A stretch of DNA of 64,000 bases. It comes from JANSWP01 sp041941305. GTDB taxonomy: Bacteria; Bacteroidota; Bacteroidia; Chitinophagales; Saprospiraceae. Below, piece after piece: positions 45,312 through 55,059 of this stretch. Below the pieces are notes generated by a model that saw nothing but the letters and a program-made list of their open reading frames with translations, ran no database searches and had not been told where the DNA came from. How positions within the stretch are numbered: position 1 is the first letter of the stretch; each line of letters begins with the position of its first letter. Where the stretch lies: contig JBGTQJ010000013.1 in the NCBI GenBank assembly GCA_041941305.1, positions 62,001-126,000 on the forward strand, given 5' to 3'. The position numbers were made by a program, and so were the translations under genes.

Positions 45312-46631
45312 TTATTTATTTGAGAGTTTGAACCAAATATAGGTCAGCAACAAAATTCCAAAATAGATAGCTGCAAGTTGGAAATTATAAACGGTGATAG
45401 CCAATAATGCTACACTGGCAATGACCAAAGCCAAAATTGGAGAAAGTGGAAAAAGTGGCACTTTAAAAGGTCTTTCCAATTCAGGTTCTTTTTTCCTTAG
45501 TACTAAAAGGGAAATCATGGAAATGATGTACAAGCTCAAAGCACCAAAACAAGCTATGGTTATGATTTCACCTGTTTTCCCAGTGAGCAGGGCAACAATT
45601 CCAATCAACATATTGATTACCAAAGCATTAGCTGGAGTCTTAAATTTTGAATGTACCTTTCCAAGTCCCTTGGGTGCATAACCAACTCTCCCAAATTCAA
45701 AGGTTGCTCTTCCTGCCGCCAGGATGATGCCATGAAAGGATGCTACGAGACCAAACAAACCAATAACAGCTACAATTTTATACAAAATATGTGCTTCCCC
45801 CACGGTTTGAGCCATAGCTAAAGGCAATGGAGAATCGGATGCATCCTCAGTGCCAGGAGGGAAAACGATAGTCTCCCAACCGTCTACCCCCACAGCTGAA
45901 GTGAAGGTCAAAAGGCAAAGAATAACAAGTGTCAAAATTGCAGAACCAAAACCTATCAAAATATTTCGCTGAGGGTTGACTGTTTCTTCTGCCACATTTG
46001 CAACCCCTTCAATAGCAAGGAAAAACCAGATTGCAAAAGGTAGAGCAGCAAATACTCCAGTCCAACCATTCGGTAATGCGTTTTTTTCCAAATTTGCCCA
46101 TTCGAAATCTGGGATTGCGGACCCTGCAAAAATCAATAAACCCAAAATTGCAATAATGGTTATGAGTAGTTCAAAGGAGGCCGCCGCTTCAACGCCATAA
46201 ATATTCAAAGCAGTAAAAATGACATAAGCTCCGATGGCGATAACCAAAATGGGAACATTTGGAATAAAAATATTGAGATATGCACCTATGGCAAAAGCAA
46301 TGGCAGGGGGTGCAAAAATAAATTCAATGTTTTGGGCCATACCTCCAAGGAAGCCCCAATCTTTTCCTAAAGCCCGCAAGGAATAATCAAAGGCCCCTCC
46401 AGCCTTGGGAATTGCACATGCTAACTCTGTATAACTAAAGGTAAAACTCAGGTACATTAAAATGATAAACAAAGTAGCTATTGCAAGACCCAATGTTCCA
46501 CCCTTTTCAAGACCTAAATTCCATCCGAAGTACATACCAGAGATAACATAACCAACGCCCAATCCCCATAGCATTAAGGGGCCTAATGTTCTTTTGAGTT
46601 GATTCGTTTCGTTTTGATTTGTGGTCGCCAT
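45312..46631 (-). CDS. Amino-acid permease, ethanolamine-permease type
   Basis: A 439-residue APC-superfamily transporter with twelve hydrophobic segments. The first conserved stretch (LMLWGLGVGYVISGMYFGWN) and YTELACAIPKAGGAFDYSLR match the ethanolamine permease branch (Eat) closely. FFLAIEGVANVAEETVNPQRN, the conserved helix-6 region, is also present. The likely substrate is ethanolamine or a small amino acid, imported with cations. No ethanolamine ammonia-lyase genes lie nearby, so the substrate remains uncertain. It sits just downstream of the GT39-type gene on the same strand, with a 34-base gap. Confidence 0.82.
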   Translation of the reverse strand: MATTNQNETNQLKRTLGPLMLWGLGVGYVISGMYFGWNLGLEKGGTLGLAIATLFIILMYLSFTFSYTELACAIPKAGGAFDYSLRALGKDWGFLGGMAQNIEFIFAPPAIAFAIGAYLNIFIPNVPILVIAIGAYVIFTALNIYGVEAAASFELLITIIAILGLLIFAGSAIPDFEWANLEKNALPNGWTGVFAALPFAIWFFLAIEGVANVAEETVNPQRNILIGFGSAILTLVILCLLTFTSAVGVDGWETIVFPPGTEDASDSPLPLAMAQTVGEAHILYKIVAVIGLFGLVASFHGIILAAGRATFEFGRVGYAPKGLGKVHSKFKTPANALVINMLIGIVALLTGKTGEIITIACFGALSLYIISMISLLVLRKKEPELERPFKVPLFPLSPILALVIASVALLAITVYNFQLAAIYFGILLLTYIWFKLSNK

Positions 46632-46665
46632 TCAATTTGTTTTTGTGATCCTTAAAGTTAGTTTT

Positions 46666-48237
46666 TTATTCCAAACCGTAGTAATCTTTAACCTCTTGTA
46701 CTCTTCCCTCCCAGAATTCTTTGAAGCTGCTCCTTGGTTTCTGACATAAATAAACAGAAGTACCTCGTTCTCTTGCAAGTGGATTTTGAATACTCCCGGC
46801 AATTTCAATGGATTCAAAAAGCGCTTCTACATCTTCTCCAAGTTCATCATTGATGTACACTAGATTAACGACGGTATTTGGAATTGTATCTTTTACCCAA
46901 AGTCGATAGCTGTCAGAGAAACTAACTATTTCCAAAATATCCTGGTTAAAATGATCTACTGAACCTCCTTCTCCATAATCTTCTGCATACACCAGGGTGT
47001 TTTGCGCATTCAAATCGTTTTCCAAATAGGTTTTTCTAACTATTTCAGCCAATTCTTCCCAACCCAACATATCGGCATAATCCTGTGGCAAATCGTGAAT
47101 TTGACCATCTTCCCATCTCATTGGGACATCCAATCCTTTTTCTTTACTGGCATTGCAATAGGCAATCATTTTATCCTGGGGAATGACAGGAGCACTAAAT
47201 GGCATAAGAACAGCACCAATAATTAAGGCTTTTATTATTAATATAAACCACAACCATCTCCATTTTTTTATCTCAAAAATTTTATCCAATTGAGTTGCCC
47301 CAGCTGCAACCAATAAAGGATAAATTCCCAAAGTGTAATATCCTTTCCCATTAAGTAATATCAGGATGGCTATAATGCTTAAAAATATCCAGCCCAAAAT
47401 CGTGAAATTTCTAGCATTTGGATTTACAAAAAAGAAATAGATTCCAGATAACCATACGAAAAGGGCAGGCAAACACATGAGAATTTGGTCAAAAATAAAA
47501 CTGGATAAGGAAACGTTGACCAATTGACTATTTCTCAATTCTGACATGTGGAAGAAAACAGGGAATCCATTGGAATATTGCCAGATCAAGTTTGGAAGAA
47601 AAGTGAGTAAGGTTATGCCAACAGCGATATAAAAGGTTTTAGATTGGAATAGATTACGATGTTTTGTCAATAACATGCCTACCAAAATTCCAAAAACATA
47701 AAAAATGGTAGAATATTTATTTAACAAACCGATTCCTAAAGCAAATCCCAACCATAAAAGATATTGCTTTTTTCCAGAATTCAGGTACTTAATGATGATC
47801 CAGGAATACAAGGTCCAAAAAAATATTTCGAAAATAACTGGCATAAACATCATTCCTGGTCTTAAAAACCCAGGACACATCATCATACTAATTCCTGCAA
47901 TAATAATGGCTGGATTTTTTCCACTCATCTCCCTTACTAGCAATAAGACCAAAACCATTACCCCAGTGCTAAAAAGTGCAGGGAAAAATCTCAAATATGC
48001 AACAGAAATTCCATCACTTCCTCCAAATACCCATTGAGCTATAAAACTCAAAAACCCTGTAAATGGTGCATTGGACCAATATCCCCAATCCAGATTTCTG
48101 CCCAATGCCAAATAGAGAAATTCGTCACGGTGAAAGCTCCACAAATCATTGGTCATTAAATGAAATGATAATTTTAAAAAAGCAAATAACAATATCAGTA
48201 AAAGTCCCGGATTAAACTTTTTAAAAGCGTAAACCAT
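46666..48237 (-). CDS. GT39-type (ArnT/PMT-like) integral membrane glycosyltransferase
   Basis: The frame runs from 48318, but the region before 48237 contains a hairpin (ATTGGC/GCCAAT at 48302-48319) and the residues are not conserved in character, so I start at MVYAFKKFNPG (48237), giving 523 residues. The protein has about ten membrane helices. The N-terminal loop LWSFHRDEFLYLALGRNLDWGYWSNAPFTGF carries the acidic HRDE motif expected for the catalytic Asp of GT39/ArnT-like enzymes, which transfer sugars from polyprenyl phosphate donors at the outer face. The C-terminal soluble region (about 380-520) is not assigned. Substrate unknown. Confidence 0.83.
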   Translation of the reverse strand: MVYAFKKFNPGLLLILLFAFLKLSFHLMTNDLWSFHRDEFLYLALGRNLDWGYWSNAPFTGFLSFIAQWVFGGSDGISVAYLRFFPALFSTGVMVLVLLLVREMSGKNPAIIIAGISMMMCPGFLRPGMMFMPVIFEIFFWTLYSWIIIKYLNSGKKQYLLWLGFALGIGLLNKYSTIFYVFGILVGMLLTKHRNLFQSKTFYIAVGITLLTFLPNLIWQYSNGFPVFFHMSELRNSQLVNVSLSSFIFDQILMCLPALFVWLSGIYFFFVNPNARNFTILGWIFLSIIAILILLNGKGYYTLGIYPLLVAAGATQLDKIFEIKKWRWLWFILIIKALIIGAVLMPFSAPVIPQDKMIAYCNASKEKGLDVPMRWEDGQIHDLPQDYADMLGWEELAEIVRKTYLENDLNAQNTLVYAEDYGEGGSVDHFNQDILEIVSFSDSYRLWVKDTIPNTVVNLVYINDELGEDVEALFESIEIAGSIQNPLARERGTSVYLCQKPRSSFKEFWEGRVQEVKDYYGLE

Positions 48238-48454
48238 AGATTTTGATTTGAATGTTACCAGATAATTGTCAATTCTACTAAATCCTAAAAGTAACCTGTA
48301 CATTGGCAAATCCGCCAATCTTTTTACAAAGTCAAATTTTCCACATAAATAAGCATTGAATTTTACTAAAAACCTCGTACTATCGCATATCTATTTTTTT
48401 ATAATATCATAGCATGTCCAAAATTTTCCTGCCTGATAACCAACACTTTAGGAA

Positions 48455-48472
48455 TCCCGAAATGCTTCGGGA
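48455..48472. repeat. REP-like hairpin TCCCGAA..TTCGGGA
   Basis: TCCCGAA ATGC TTCGGGA forms a seven-pair stem with a four-base loop, followed by CAGGCATTGGG. This is a type of short intergenic palindrome often scattered in Bacteroidota genomes; only one copy is seen here. The gap 48238-48608 holds nothing else recognisable as a gene. Confidence 0.5.
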
Positions 48473-48608
48473 CAGGCATTGGGTTTAAATCAATTCGATC
48501 ATTTATCCCGATAAATTCTCTCATTGATTTTTCTCCAAAACCCTAAATTGCTGATTATCAGTTTGTAAAACTTTTAAACATACGCTTAAAACAAAACCCA
48601 GCACCATT

Positions 48609-51600
48609 ATGAGACTAAATTTTTTACCTGTACTTCTTATCATTCTTTTTTCTTCTTTTTCAATTTTCGCCCAACAAACTGAAGAAGCCGTAGTTCCAAT
48701 GACTGCTACGATTGCAGTTGATACACCATCTATCACTTTGGGATGGGAACTTGGAGCCACAGCAGCTGATTTATTGATTTTGCGAAGAGAAAAAGATTCT
48801 TTGACCTGGTTCGTTTTCATGGATTCCATTGGCGCGGTAAGCACTTCACTTGTTGACCCTTTTGTAGAAGTAGGAAAAAAATACGAGTATGTAATCCAAA
48901 GAGTTGTCAATGGTATAGTGGCATTTGGATACATGATGGTAACTGTTGAAGCCCCTGTGGTGGATAGCCGTGGAAAAGTTTTGATTTTTGTCGAGGAGGC
49001 ATTGGAAAATTCATTGAATGCTGAATTGAATCGGCTTGAAGTAGACATGGAGGGAGATGGTTTTCATGTTGTCTGGCATTCTGTCACTCCTGATATGGGG
49101 GTTCAGGATGTTAAAAACTTGATAGTCACAGATTACAACGCAGATCCGGATGGGGTAAAAATGGTATTTCTGCTTGGTGAAATACCAGTGCCCTATTCTG
49201 GAAATGACAATTGGGATGGCCACAATGATCACCAGGGTGCCTGGGTAGCAGACACCTATTATGGGGATATAGATGGTGTTTGGACGGATAATATCATAAA
49301 TAACACAAGTCCAGCAAGAGATGCCAATGATAATATACCGGGTGATGGAAAATTTGACAATCGAATAATTCCTACTGCAAGTGAATTACCTGTAGGAAGG
49401 GTTGATTTTTCAAATTTAATGGAGGGAACTTTTGGAGCGACCCATACTGAACTAATAAAACGCTATTTGGATAAAAATCATAAATGGAGAACCAAACAGT
49501 ATACTGCAGAAAGTAAGGCTCTTGTTGATGACAATTTTGGTTATTTTAATGGTGAAGCATTTGCTGCAAATGGATATCGAAATTTTTACCCAATTGTAGG
49601 GAAAGACAATGTGGTCGATGGAGATTGGTTTTCAGATTCTGATACAGAAAACTGGTTGTTTGCCTATGGTTGTGGTGGTGGAAGTTATGTAAGTGCTGGA
49701 GGTATAGGTACAAGTAATCAATTTGCAAATGATAGCATCAATTTTGTTTTCACCATGCTTTTTGGTAGTTATTTTGGGGATTGGGACTCAGAAGATAACC
49801 CTTTTATGCCTAGCGCATTGGCATCCAAAGGAGGTATTTTGAGCTGTTCCTGGGCGGGTAGACCCCATTGGTTTTACCATCCTATGGGAGCGGGTGAGAC
49901 TTTAGGTTATTGTACCAAAGAAACTCAAAATGCGATTGACAATCCGGGGTATTTTAATGAGGCCCTTGGAGGAGTTTTAGTTACTACAAGTGCTCCGCAC
50001 GTTACCTTGTTAGGGGATCCTACACTTAGAGCTCACATAGTTGCCCCTGTATCAGATTTGGTAATCACCAATAATTGTAACACCATTGATATTTCCTGGA
50101 CTGCATCTACTCAAGCCAATGTGATGGGATACCATGTTTATCGTTCCACCGATTTTAATGGAGGATATACCAGATTGACAACGGACCCAATTATGGAAAC
50201 CAACTTCACAGATGCTACACCCCCAAATGACTTCATTTTATACAATGTAAAAGCAGTAGTTCTTGAAGAAACACCTTCTGGATCTTATTATAACACAAGT
50301 TCTGGAGTTATTGACATTACCCTATTTGAGGGAGGAACTCCCCCTTCAATCTCAGCAGATAGTGAAACAATAACCTGTTCCAACACAGAAGCTACTGTTA
50401 CTCCCAGTTCTGATGCAGAAATTCCAATCTATGAATGGGCTGGACCAAATGGATTTACCAGTAACCAGGAAGTGATTTCTGTAATGGAGCCAGGAGCATA
50501 CCAGGTAACTGTTACGGATATCATTACGGGCTGTACTGCAACATTGGAAATAGATGTTCCAGTAGATATGGAACTTCCTATAGCAAATGCAGGAACAGAT
50601 TCAGAAATTGACTGTGCTAACCCAGAAATCACTTTGGATGGTTCTCAATCCACTTCAGGTAATAATATCACCTATAATTGGTCAACTTCTGACGGGATGA
50701 TTGTTTCAGGAGGAAATACTCCGACTCCAACAGTAGGAGCTGTGGGCACTTATCAAATTGTGGTGATCAATAATGACAATGGTTGCTCTGCAACAGATGA
50801 AGTAATCGTATCAGAAGATTCTGCACTGCCTTTTGCAGAAGCTGGTTCATCAACCCAGATTGATTGTGATAACTCCATAGTTTCTCTGGATGGTTCGGGT
50901 TCATCAACCGGAGCGAATATTAGCTATTTCTGGTCTACTAATAGTGGGAATATTGTAGCAGGAGGAAATACACTCACACCAGAGGTCAATGAATGTGCAA
51001 TTTATATTCTCGAAGTTTTAAATAATGAGAATGGTTGTACCAGTACCGATCATGTTGAGGTGTTCTGTGATTTAGAACAACCTAATATTTCCATTTCAGG
51101 TGAATTTGTCATTGAATGCAACAGTTTCGCCATGTTGACTGCCACTTCGACTGCTCAAAACTCAAGTTTTGAATGGTCCGGTCCAGGAATCTCAGATCCT
51201 AGCAATCCAAGTCAAACAGTAAATGCTCCTGGTCTTTACACTGTTTTAGTCACAAATAATGACAATGGTTGCACCAATTCCAATGCTGTAAGCGTAACTC
51301 AAGACACTGACTTACCACAGGCTTCTCCAACAGTTAGTAATAACATCGATTGCAATAATTCCACCACAATCATTACATCAAACCCAGATATGGATGGTTA
51401 TTTGTTTGGATGGGCAGGTCCTAATAATTACACATCTTCAGAAGAAAATCCAACTGTAGATGAAGCTGGCACTTATTCATTGGTAATTACGAATTTAATA
51501 AATGGCTGTACTTCAAGTTATTTTGTTGAAGTAATCAATGATTCAACTGCTCCGATTGCAGATGCAGGAGATGATGGTGAATTGAATTGCACAACTTCTA

Positions 51601-52976
51601 TTATATCCCTCAACGGAACAGGTTCTTCCTCAGGTCCAAATATTACCTATTCCTGGACAACTCCAGACGGGAACATCCTTTCAGGGCAAATGACTTCATC
51701 CATAAATCTAGACCAATGTGGAACTTATACCCTTACAGTTACCAATGCAGATAATGGTTGCACAAGTTCTGATGAAGCTGTTGTTTCCTGTGATCTAGAA
51801 ACTCCAACTGCAGATGCAGGGCAAGATATGGTACTTGATTGTGCTGTTGTTGAATTGATGTTAAATGGTCAAAATTCTTCTACGGGGTCTGAATTTAATT
51901 ATGTTTGGGGTGGTCCAGGGATTCTATCCGGAGCCAATACCCTCACACCTATCATCAACCAAGCAGGAACCTATTTCTTAAATGTCATAAATTCTGAAAA
52001 TGGTTGTGAAAGTTTGGATGAAGTTGAAGTTACTTCCGATACAAACCTACCAGACTTAACAATTGCAGGGGACACCCAAATCCCATGTGAAGGAATGTCT
52101 GTTTCCCTTACAGCAGTTTCAAATACCCCAAATGTTGTTATCACATGGTCTGGTCCAGGTATAATCAATCCAACTTCACCTGTTCAGGATATTTCAGAGC
52201 CAGGAACTTTTCTGGTTACAGCCACCGCACCTAATAATTGTGTTACTACTGAAGAGATTGAAATTGGAATATTGCCAGAAATACAAATAAACTCTTTGGC
52301 AAGTATTGATTGTGATGGCTTCCATCATCTTTCGGTTTCGGCTAGTGGAGGTACACCTCCCTATAGTATTATTATTAATCCACCCTCTCCTATTCCACCA
52401 AATACTACCTATGAAATAGTCGTACAAGACGATAAAGGTTGTATGGCAGAGTTGACAGACACCACACCGGATATTGAGCCGCTGGAAGTAGATATTACCC
52501 ATGTAGATGAATCTGTTTCAGGTGCCAATGACGGCATGGCTTCTGCCAATCCCATCAATGGAGTTGGTCCTTTTATCTATGAATGGAGTAATGGAGAATC
52601 TACAGAAACCATAAACAATTTAAGTCCAGGAGTTTATACCGTTACTATTACAGATGTGAATGGTTGTCAGGCGACCCAATCAGTTGAAATCATGCCTGGT
52701 GTTGGATCCACAGGAAATATCCCCGGACTTACCTTGTTTAATGTTTTTCCCAATCCAACAACCGATGTATTTATCTTGAATTTGGAAATCGACAATCCAA
52801 ATAGCTTTTTAATTGAAATTTTAGATGTGAATGGAAAGAGATTACAAATTGCTTCTACAGATAAAATTTCAAGGCTAAATCAGCAATTTGATTTGAGTAT
52901 TTATCCTGCTGGAATATATTGGTGCAAAATTTCAGTTGAAGGACATTGGATTTCTCAAAGGATTGTAAAACAATAG
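48609..52976 (+). CDS. Gingipain-fold (C25-like) secreted protein with Ig-like repeats and T9SS type A tail; likely catalytically dead
   Basis: A 1455-residue secreted protein with signal MRLNFLPVLLIILFSSFSIFAQ. Residues about 115-480 look like a caspase/gingipain fold (MVFLLGEIPVPYSG; TYYGDIDG; LPVGRVDF; VTLLGDPTL near the end). The usual C-G-H-G catalytic His segment reads C355-GGG, and the usual catalytic Cys strand reads TMLF385GSYFGDWD, so both catalytic residues seem to be lost. Residues about 480-560 form an Fn3-like domain, then about eight PKD/Ig-like repeats with paired cysteines (DCANPEITLDGSQS; YNWSTSDG; NNDNGCSA) up to 1260, and a SprB-like repeat (GANDGMASANPINGVGP). The tail NVFPNPTTDVFILNLE is a T9SS type A sorting domain. 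It is probably an adhesin or binding protein. Confidence 0.85.
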   Translation: MRLNFLPVLLIILFSSFSIFAQQTEEAVVPMTATIAVDTPSITLGWELGATAADLLILRREKDSLTWFVFMDSIGAVSTSLVDPFVEVGKKYEYVIQRVVNGIVAFGYMMVTVEAPVVDSRGKVLIFVEEALENSLNAELNRLEVDMEGDGFHVVWHSVTPDMGVQDVKNLIVTDYNADPDGVKMVFLLGEIPVPYSGNDNWDGHNDHQGAWVADTYYGDIDGVWTDNIINNTSPARDANDNIPGDGKFDNRIIPTASELPVGRVDFSNLMEGTFGATHTELIKRYLDKNHKWRTKQYTAESKALVDDNFGYFNGEAFAANGYRNFYPIVGKDNVVDGDWFSDSDTENWLFAYGCGGGSYVSAGGIGTSNQFANDSINFVFTMLFGSYFGDWDSEDNPFMPSALASKGGILSCSWAGRPHWFYHPMGAGETLGYCTKETQNAIDNPGYFNEALGGVLVTTSAPHVTLLGDPTLRAHIVAPVSDLVITNNCNTIDISWTASTQANVMGYHVYRSTDFNGGYTRLTTDPIMETNFTDATPPNDFILYNVKAVVLEETPSGSYYNTSSGVIDITLFEGGTPPSISADSETITCSNTEATVTPSSDAEIPIYEWAGPNGFTSNQEVISVMEPGAYQVTVTDIITGCTATLEIDVPVDMELPIANAGTDSEIDCANPEITLDGSQSTSGNNITYNWSTSDGMIVSGGNTPTPTVGAVGTYQIVVINNDNGCSATDEVIVSEDSALPFAEAGSSTQIDCDNSIVSLDGSGSSTGANISYFWSTNSGNIVAGGNTLTPEVNECAIYILEVLNNENGCTSTDHVEVFCDLEQPNISISGEFVIECNSFAMLTATSTAQNSSFEWSGPGISDPSNPSQTVNAPGLYTVLVTNNDNGCTNSNAVSVTQDTDLPQASPTVSNNIDCNNSTTIITSNPDMDGYLFGWAGPNNYTSSEENPTVDEAGTYSLVITNLINGCTSSYFVEVINDSTAPIADAGDDGELNCTTSIISLNGTGSSSGPNITYSWTTPDGNILSGQMTSSINLDQCGTYTLTVTNADNGCTSSDEAVVSCDLETPTADAGQDMVLDCAVVELMLNGQNSSTGSEFNYVWGGPGILSGANTLTPIINQAGTYFLNVINSENGCESLDEVEVTSDTNLPDLTIAGDTQIPCEGMSVSLTAVSNTPNVVITWSGPGIINPTSPVQDISEPGTFLVTATAPNNCVTTEEIEIGILPEIQINSLASIDCDGFHHLSVSASGGTPPYSIIINPPSPIPPNTTYEIVVQDDKGCMAELTDTTPDIEPLEVDITHVDESVSGANDGMASANPINGVGPFIYEWSNGESTETINNLSPGVYTVTITDVNGCQATQSVEIMPGVGSTGNIPGLTLFNVFPNPTTDVFILNLEIDNPNSFLIEILDVNGKRLQIASTDKISRLNQQFDLSIYPAGIYWCKISVEGHWISQRIVKQ

Positions 52977-52992
52977 TATTTTTGGCAGGGAA

Positions 52993-53066
52993 TAAAGGTG
53001 GTTCAAAGTGGTTCAAAATCGTTTAAACAATTTTGAACCACTTTAAACAATATTGAACCACCTTTT
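52993..53066. terminator. Nested double hairpin between the C25-like and sialidase genes
   Basis: The outer arms AAAGGTGGTTCAA (52994-53006) and TTGAACCACCTTT (53053-53065) enclose the inner pair AAAGTGGTTCAAAA (53005-53018) and TTTTGAACCACTTT (53031-53044); all pairs are perfect. It could terminate the upstream gene, but it also belongs to the TTCAA-word palindromes seen elsewhere in the window. Confidence 0.75.
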
Positions 53067-53094
53067 ATTCTAAATCAATCACTGCCATTAAAAA

Positions 53095-55044
53095 ATGAAA
53101 TTCCAACTATTCGTAATTTCTCTGCTCCTACCTTTACTTTCTATTTCACAATCCAGACAATACTTTTCCGAGATTCCACTTTTTGAAAATGGGAAAAGCG
53201 GTTTTTCTTGTTTCCGTATTCCGGCTATAGTCAAAGCACCAAATGGTGACTTACTTGCTTTTGCCGAGGGAAGAGTAAATGATTGCAATGATTTTGGGAA
53301 CATAGATATTGTGATGAGAAGTAGTACAGATAATGGAATGAGTTGGGGTGAAGTAAAAGTGGTTGCAGAGTATGAAAGCTTGCAAGCAGGAAATCCAGCT
53401 CCTGTGGTGGACTTAATGGACCCTCAATTCCCGGATGGTCGAATTTTCCTATTTTATAATACTGGAATAGCAACTGAAAGAGAAACCAGGGAAGGAAAAG
53501 GTTTAAGAGAAGTATTTTACATATCCAGTATAGATAATGGAATGACCTGGTCAAAACCAAACAATATCACTGCTCAGGTACATCGCCCCAATTATCCGCC
53601 AAAATATACTTTTAGCGAAGACTGGCGCAGCTACGCGAATACACCTGGCCATGCCATCCAACTTACTAAAGGAAAACACAAAGGGCGCATTTTTATCCCT
53701 GCGAATCATTCTACTGGCAATCCACAAAATGGATTTAATGATTATCGCGCTCATGCCTATTATTCAGATGATCACGGTGATTCATGGCATTTGAGCGATG
53801 ATGTGGAAATCCCCAGCTCCAATGAATCTACTGCAGTTCAACTTTCAGATGGAACTGTGATGCAAAATATCCGCTACCAAAATGGAGAATCAAAGTACCG
53901 AATCGTTGCGCTTAGCAGAGATGGTGGCATGACCTGGGATACTACATATCTAGACAAAAACTTACCCGACCCAGTTTGCCAGGCGAGCATCCTGGAATAT
54001 GAAAGTCCCGCTGGAAATAAAGTCTTGTTATTTTCCAATCCAAATAGTCAGGATTCTCGAAACCACATGACTGTTCGGGTAAGCTTTGACGATGGACAGA
54101 CCTGGCTTTTAAGTCGGGAAATAAGGCATGGAGAATCTGCTTATTCAGATTTAGTGATTCAGTCTGATGATAAAATTGGCATACTATATGAGCACGGCAA
54201 TCAAGGGGGTATTCATTACGCCCATTTTAATTGGGCATGGTTGACAAACTCAAAAAATCATACGGACAATCCATGGGTTAAAAAGCTGGTATCCAAGGAC
54301 TTAGCAAAAGATTTTGATTTTCAATTAGCTCCACCAATGTTGCAATTTGAGAGTTTGTTTTTCACTGAATCATTAGAAGTTTCGGCAAAGTTAGATTATC
54401 CTGGAGTTCATTTGCATTACACCTTGGATGGAGAAAACCCCAACGAAAATGCTCCAAAAATTTCAGGACATTTATCACTTTCTGAATCAGGAAATTTAAA
54501 AATAAAAGCCTTTCACGACCATTGCAGACCTAGTGACGTTGTTGAAGCCCAATTTTTTAAAATAGGGAAATTGCCAAAGATTAAAAATGCTACTTTGACC
54601 AATCCACCAAATGAGCAATATCCTGGAGGTGGGGCAAATGCGCTATTTGACTATAAAAAAGGAACAACAAATTTCAGAGAACCTGTCTGGATGGGCTTTT
54701 CGGAATCTGATTGTGAAGTGCTTGTTGAATTCGAGAAAAAAATCTGTTTCAAGAAGATTACCATCAGCACTCTGGCAGATACACGCGCATGGATTTTCCC
54801 ACCCAGCGCAATTGAAATCTTCGCATCAGAAAATGGGAGGGAATATGAAAAAATTCATGGACATCAATTTGACGAACTAAAAATAGACATCTCTTCCAGT
54901 TTACAGTTTTTTCCTCAAACATTTGAAAATCATAAAAGCAAATACCTGAAAATTATCATCAAAAATTATGGCACATTGCCAGAATGGCACCCTGGAAAGG
55001 GCTATGGGGCATGGTTGTTTTTAGATGAAATTTTGGTGGAATAA
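53095..55044 (+). CDS. Exo-alpha-sialidase with C-terminal carbohydrate-binding-like module
   Basis: A 649-residue secreted sialidase (signal MKFQLFVISLLLPLLSISQS). The sialidase domain has the diagnostic FRIP motif (40-43), the Asp-box motifs SSTDNGMSWG, SSIDNGMTWS, YSDDHGDSWH, SRDGGMTWD and SFDDGQTWL, and the acidic EGRVNDCNDFG segment following the arginine. It cleaves terminal sialic acids from glycans. The C-terminal 220 residues hold a chitobiase-like stretch (YTLDGENPN) and a discoidin-like module also found in the GH2 protein at 33109-35616. It is the first gene of an operon with a GH63-like enzyme (15 bases) and a symporter. No T9SS tail is present. Confidence 0.93.
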   Translation: MKFQLFVISLLLPLLSISQSRQYFSEIPLFENGKSGFSCFRIPAIVKAPNGDLLAFAEGRVNDCNDFGNIDIVMRSSTDNGMSWGEVKVVAEYESLQAGNPAPVVDLMDPQFPDGRIFLFYNTGIATERETREGKGLREVFYISSIDNGMTWSKPNNITAQVHRPNYPPKYTFSEDWRSYANTPGHAIQLTKGKHKGRIFIPANHSTGNPQNGFNDYRAHAYYSDDHGDSWHLSDDVEIPSSNESTAVQLSDGTVMQNIRYQNGESKYRIVALSRDGGMTWDTTYLDKNLPDPVCQASILEYESPAGNKVLLFSNPNSQDSRNHMTVRVSFDDGQTWLLSREIRHGESAYSDLVIQSDDKIGILYEHGNQGGIHYAHFNWAWLTNSKNHTDNPWVKKLVSKDLAKDFDFQLAPPMLQFESLFFTESLEVSAKLDYPGVHLHYTLDGENPNENAPKISGHLSLSESGNLKIKAFHDHCRPSDVVEAQFFKIGKLPKIKNATLTNPPNEQYPGGGANALFDYKKGTTNFREPVWMGFSESDCEVLVEFEKKICFKKITISTLADTRAWIFPPSAIEIFASENGREYEKIHGHQFDELKIDISSSLQFFPQTFENHKSKYLKIIIKNYGTLPEWHPGKGYGAWLFLDEILVE

Positions 55045-55059
55045 AATTGAACAAACGAA

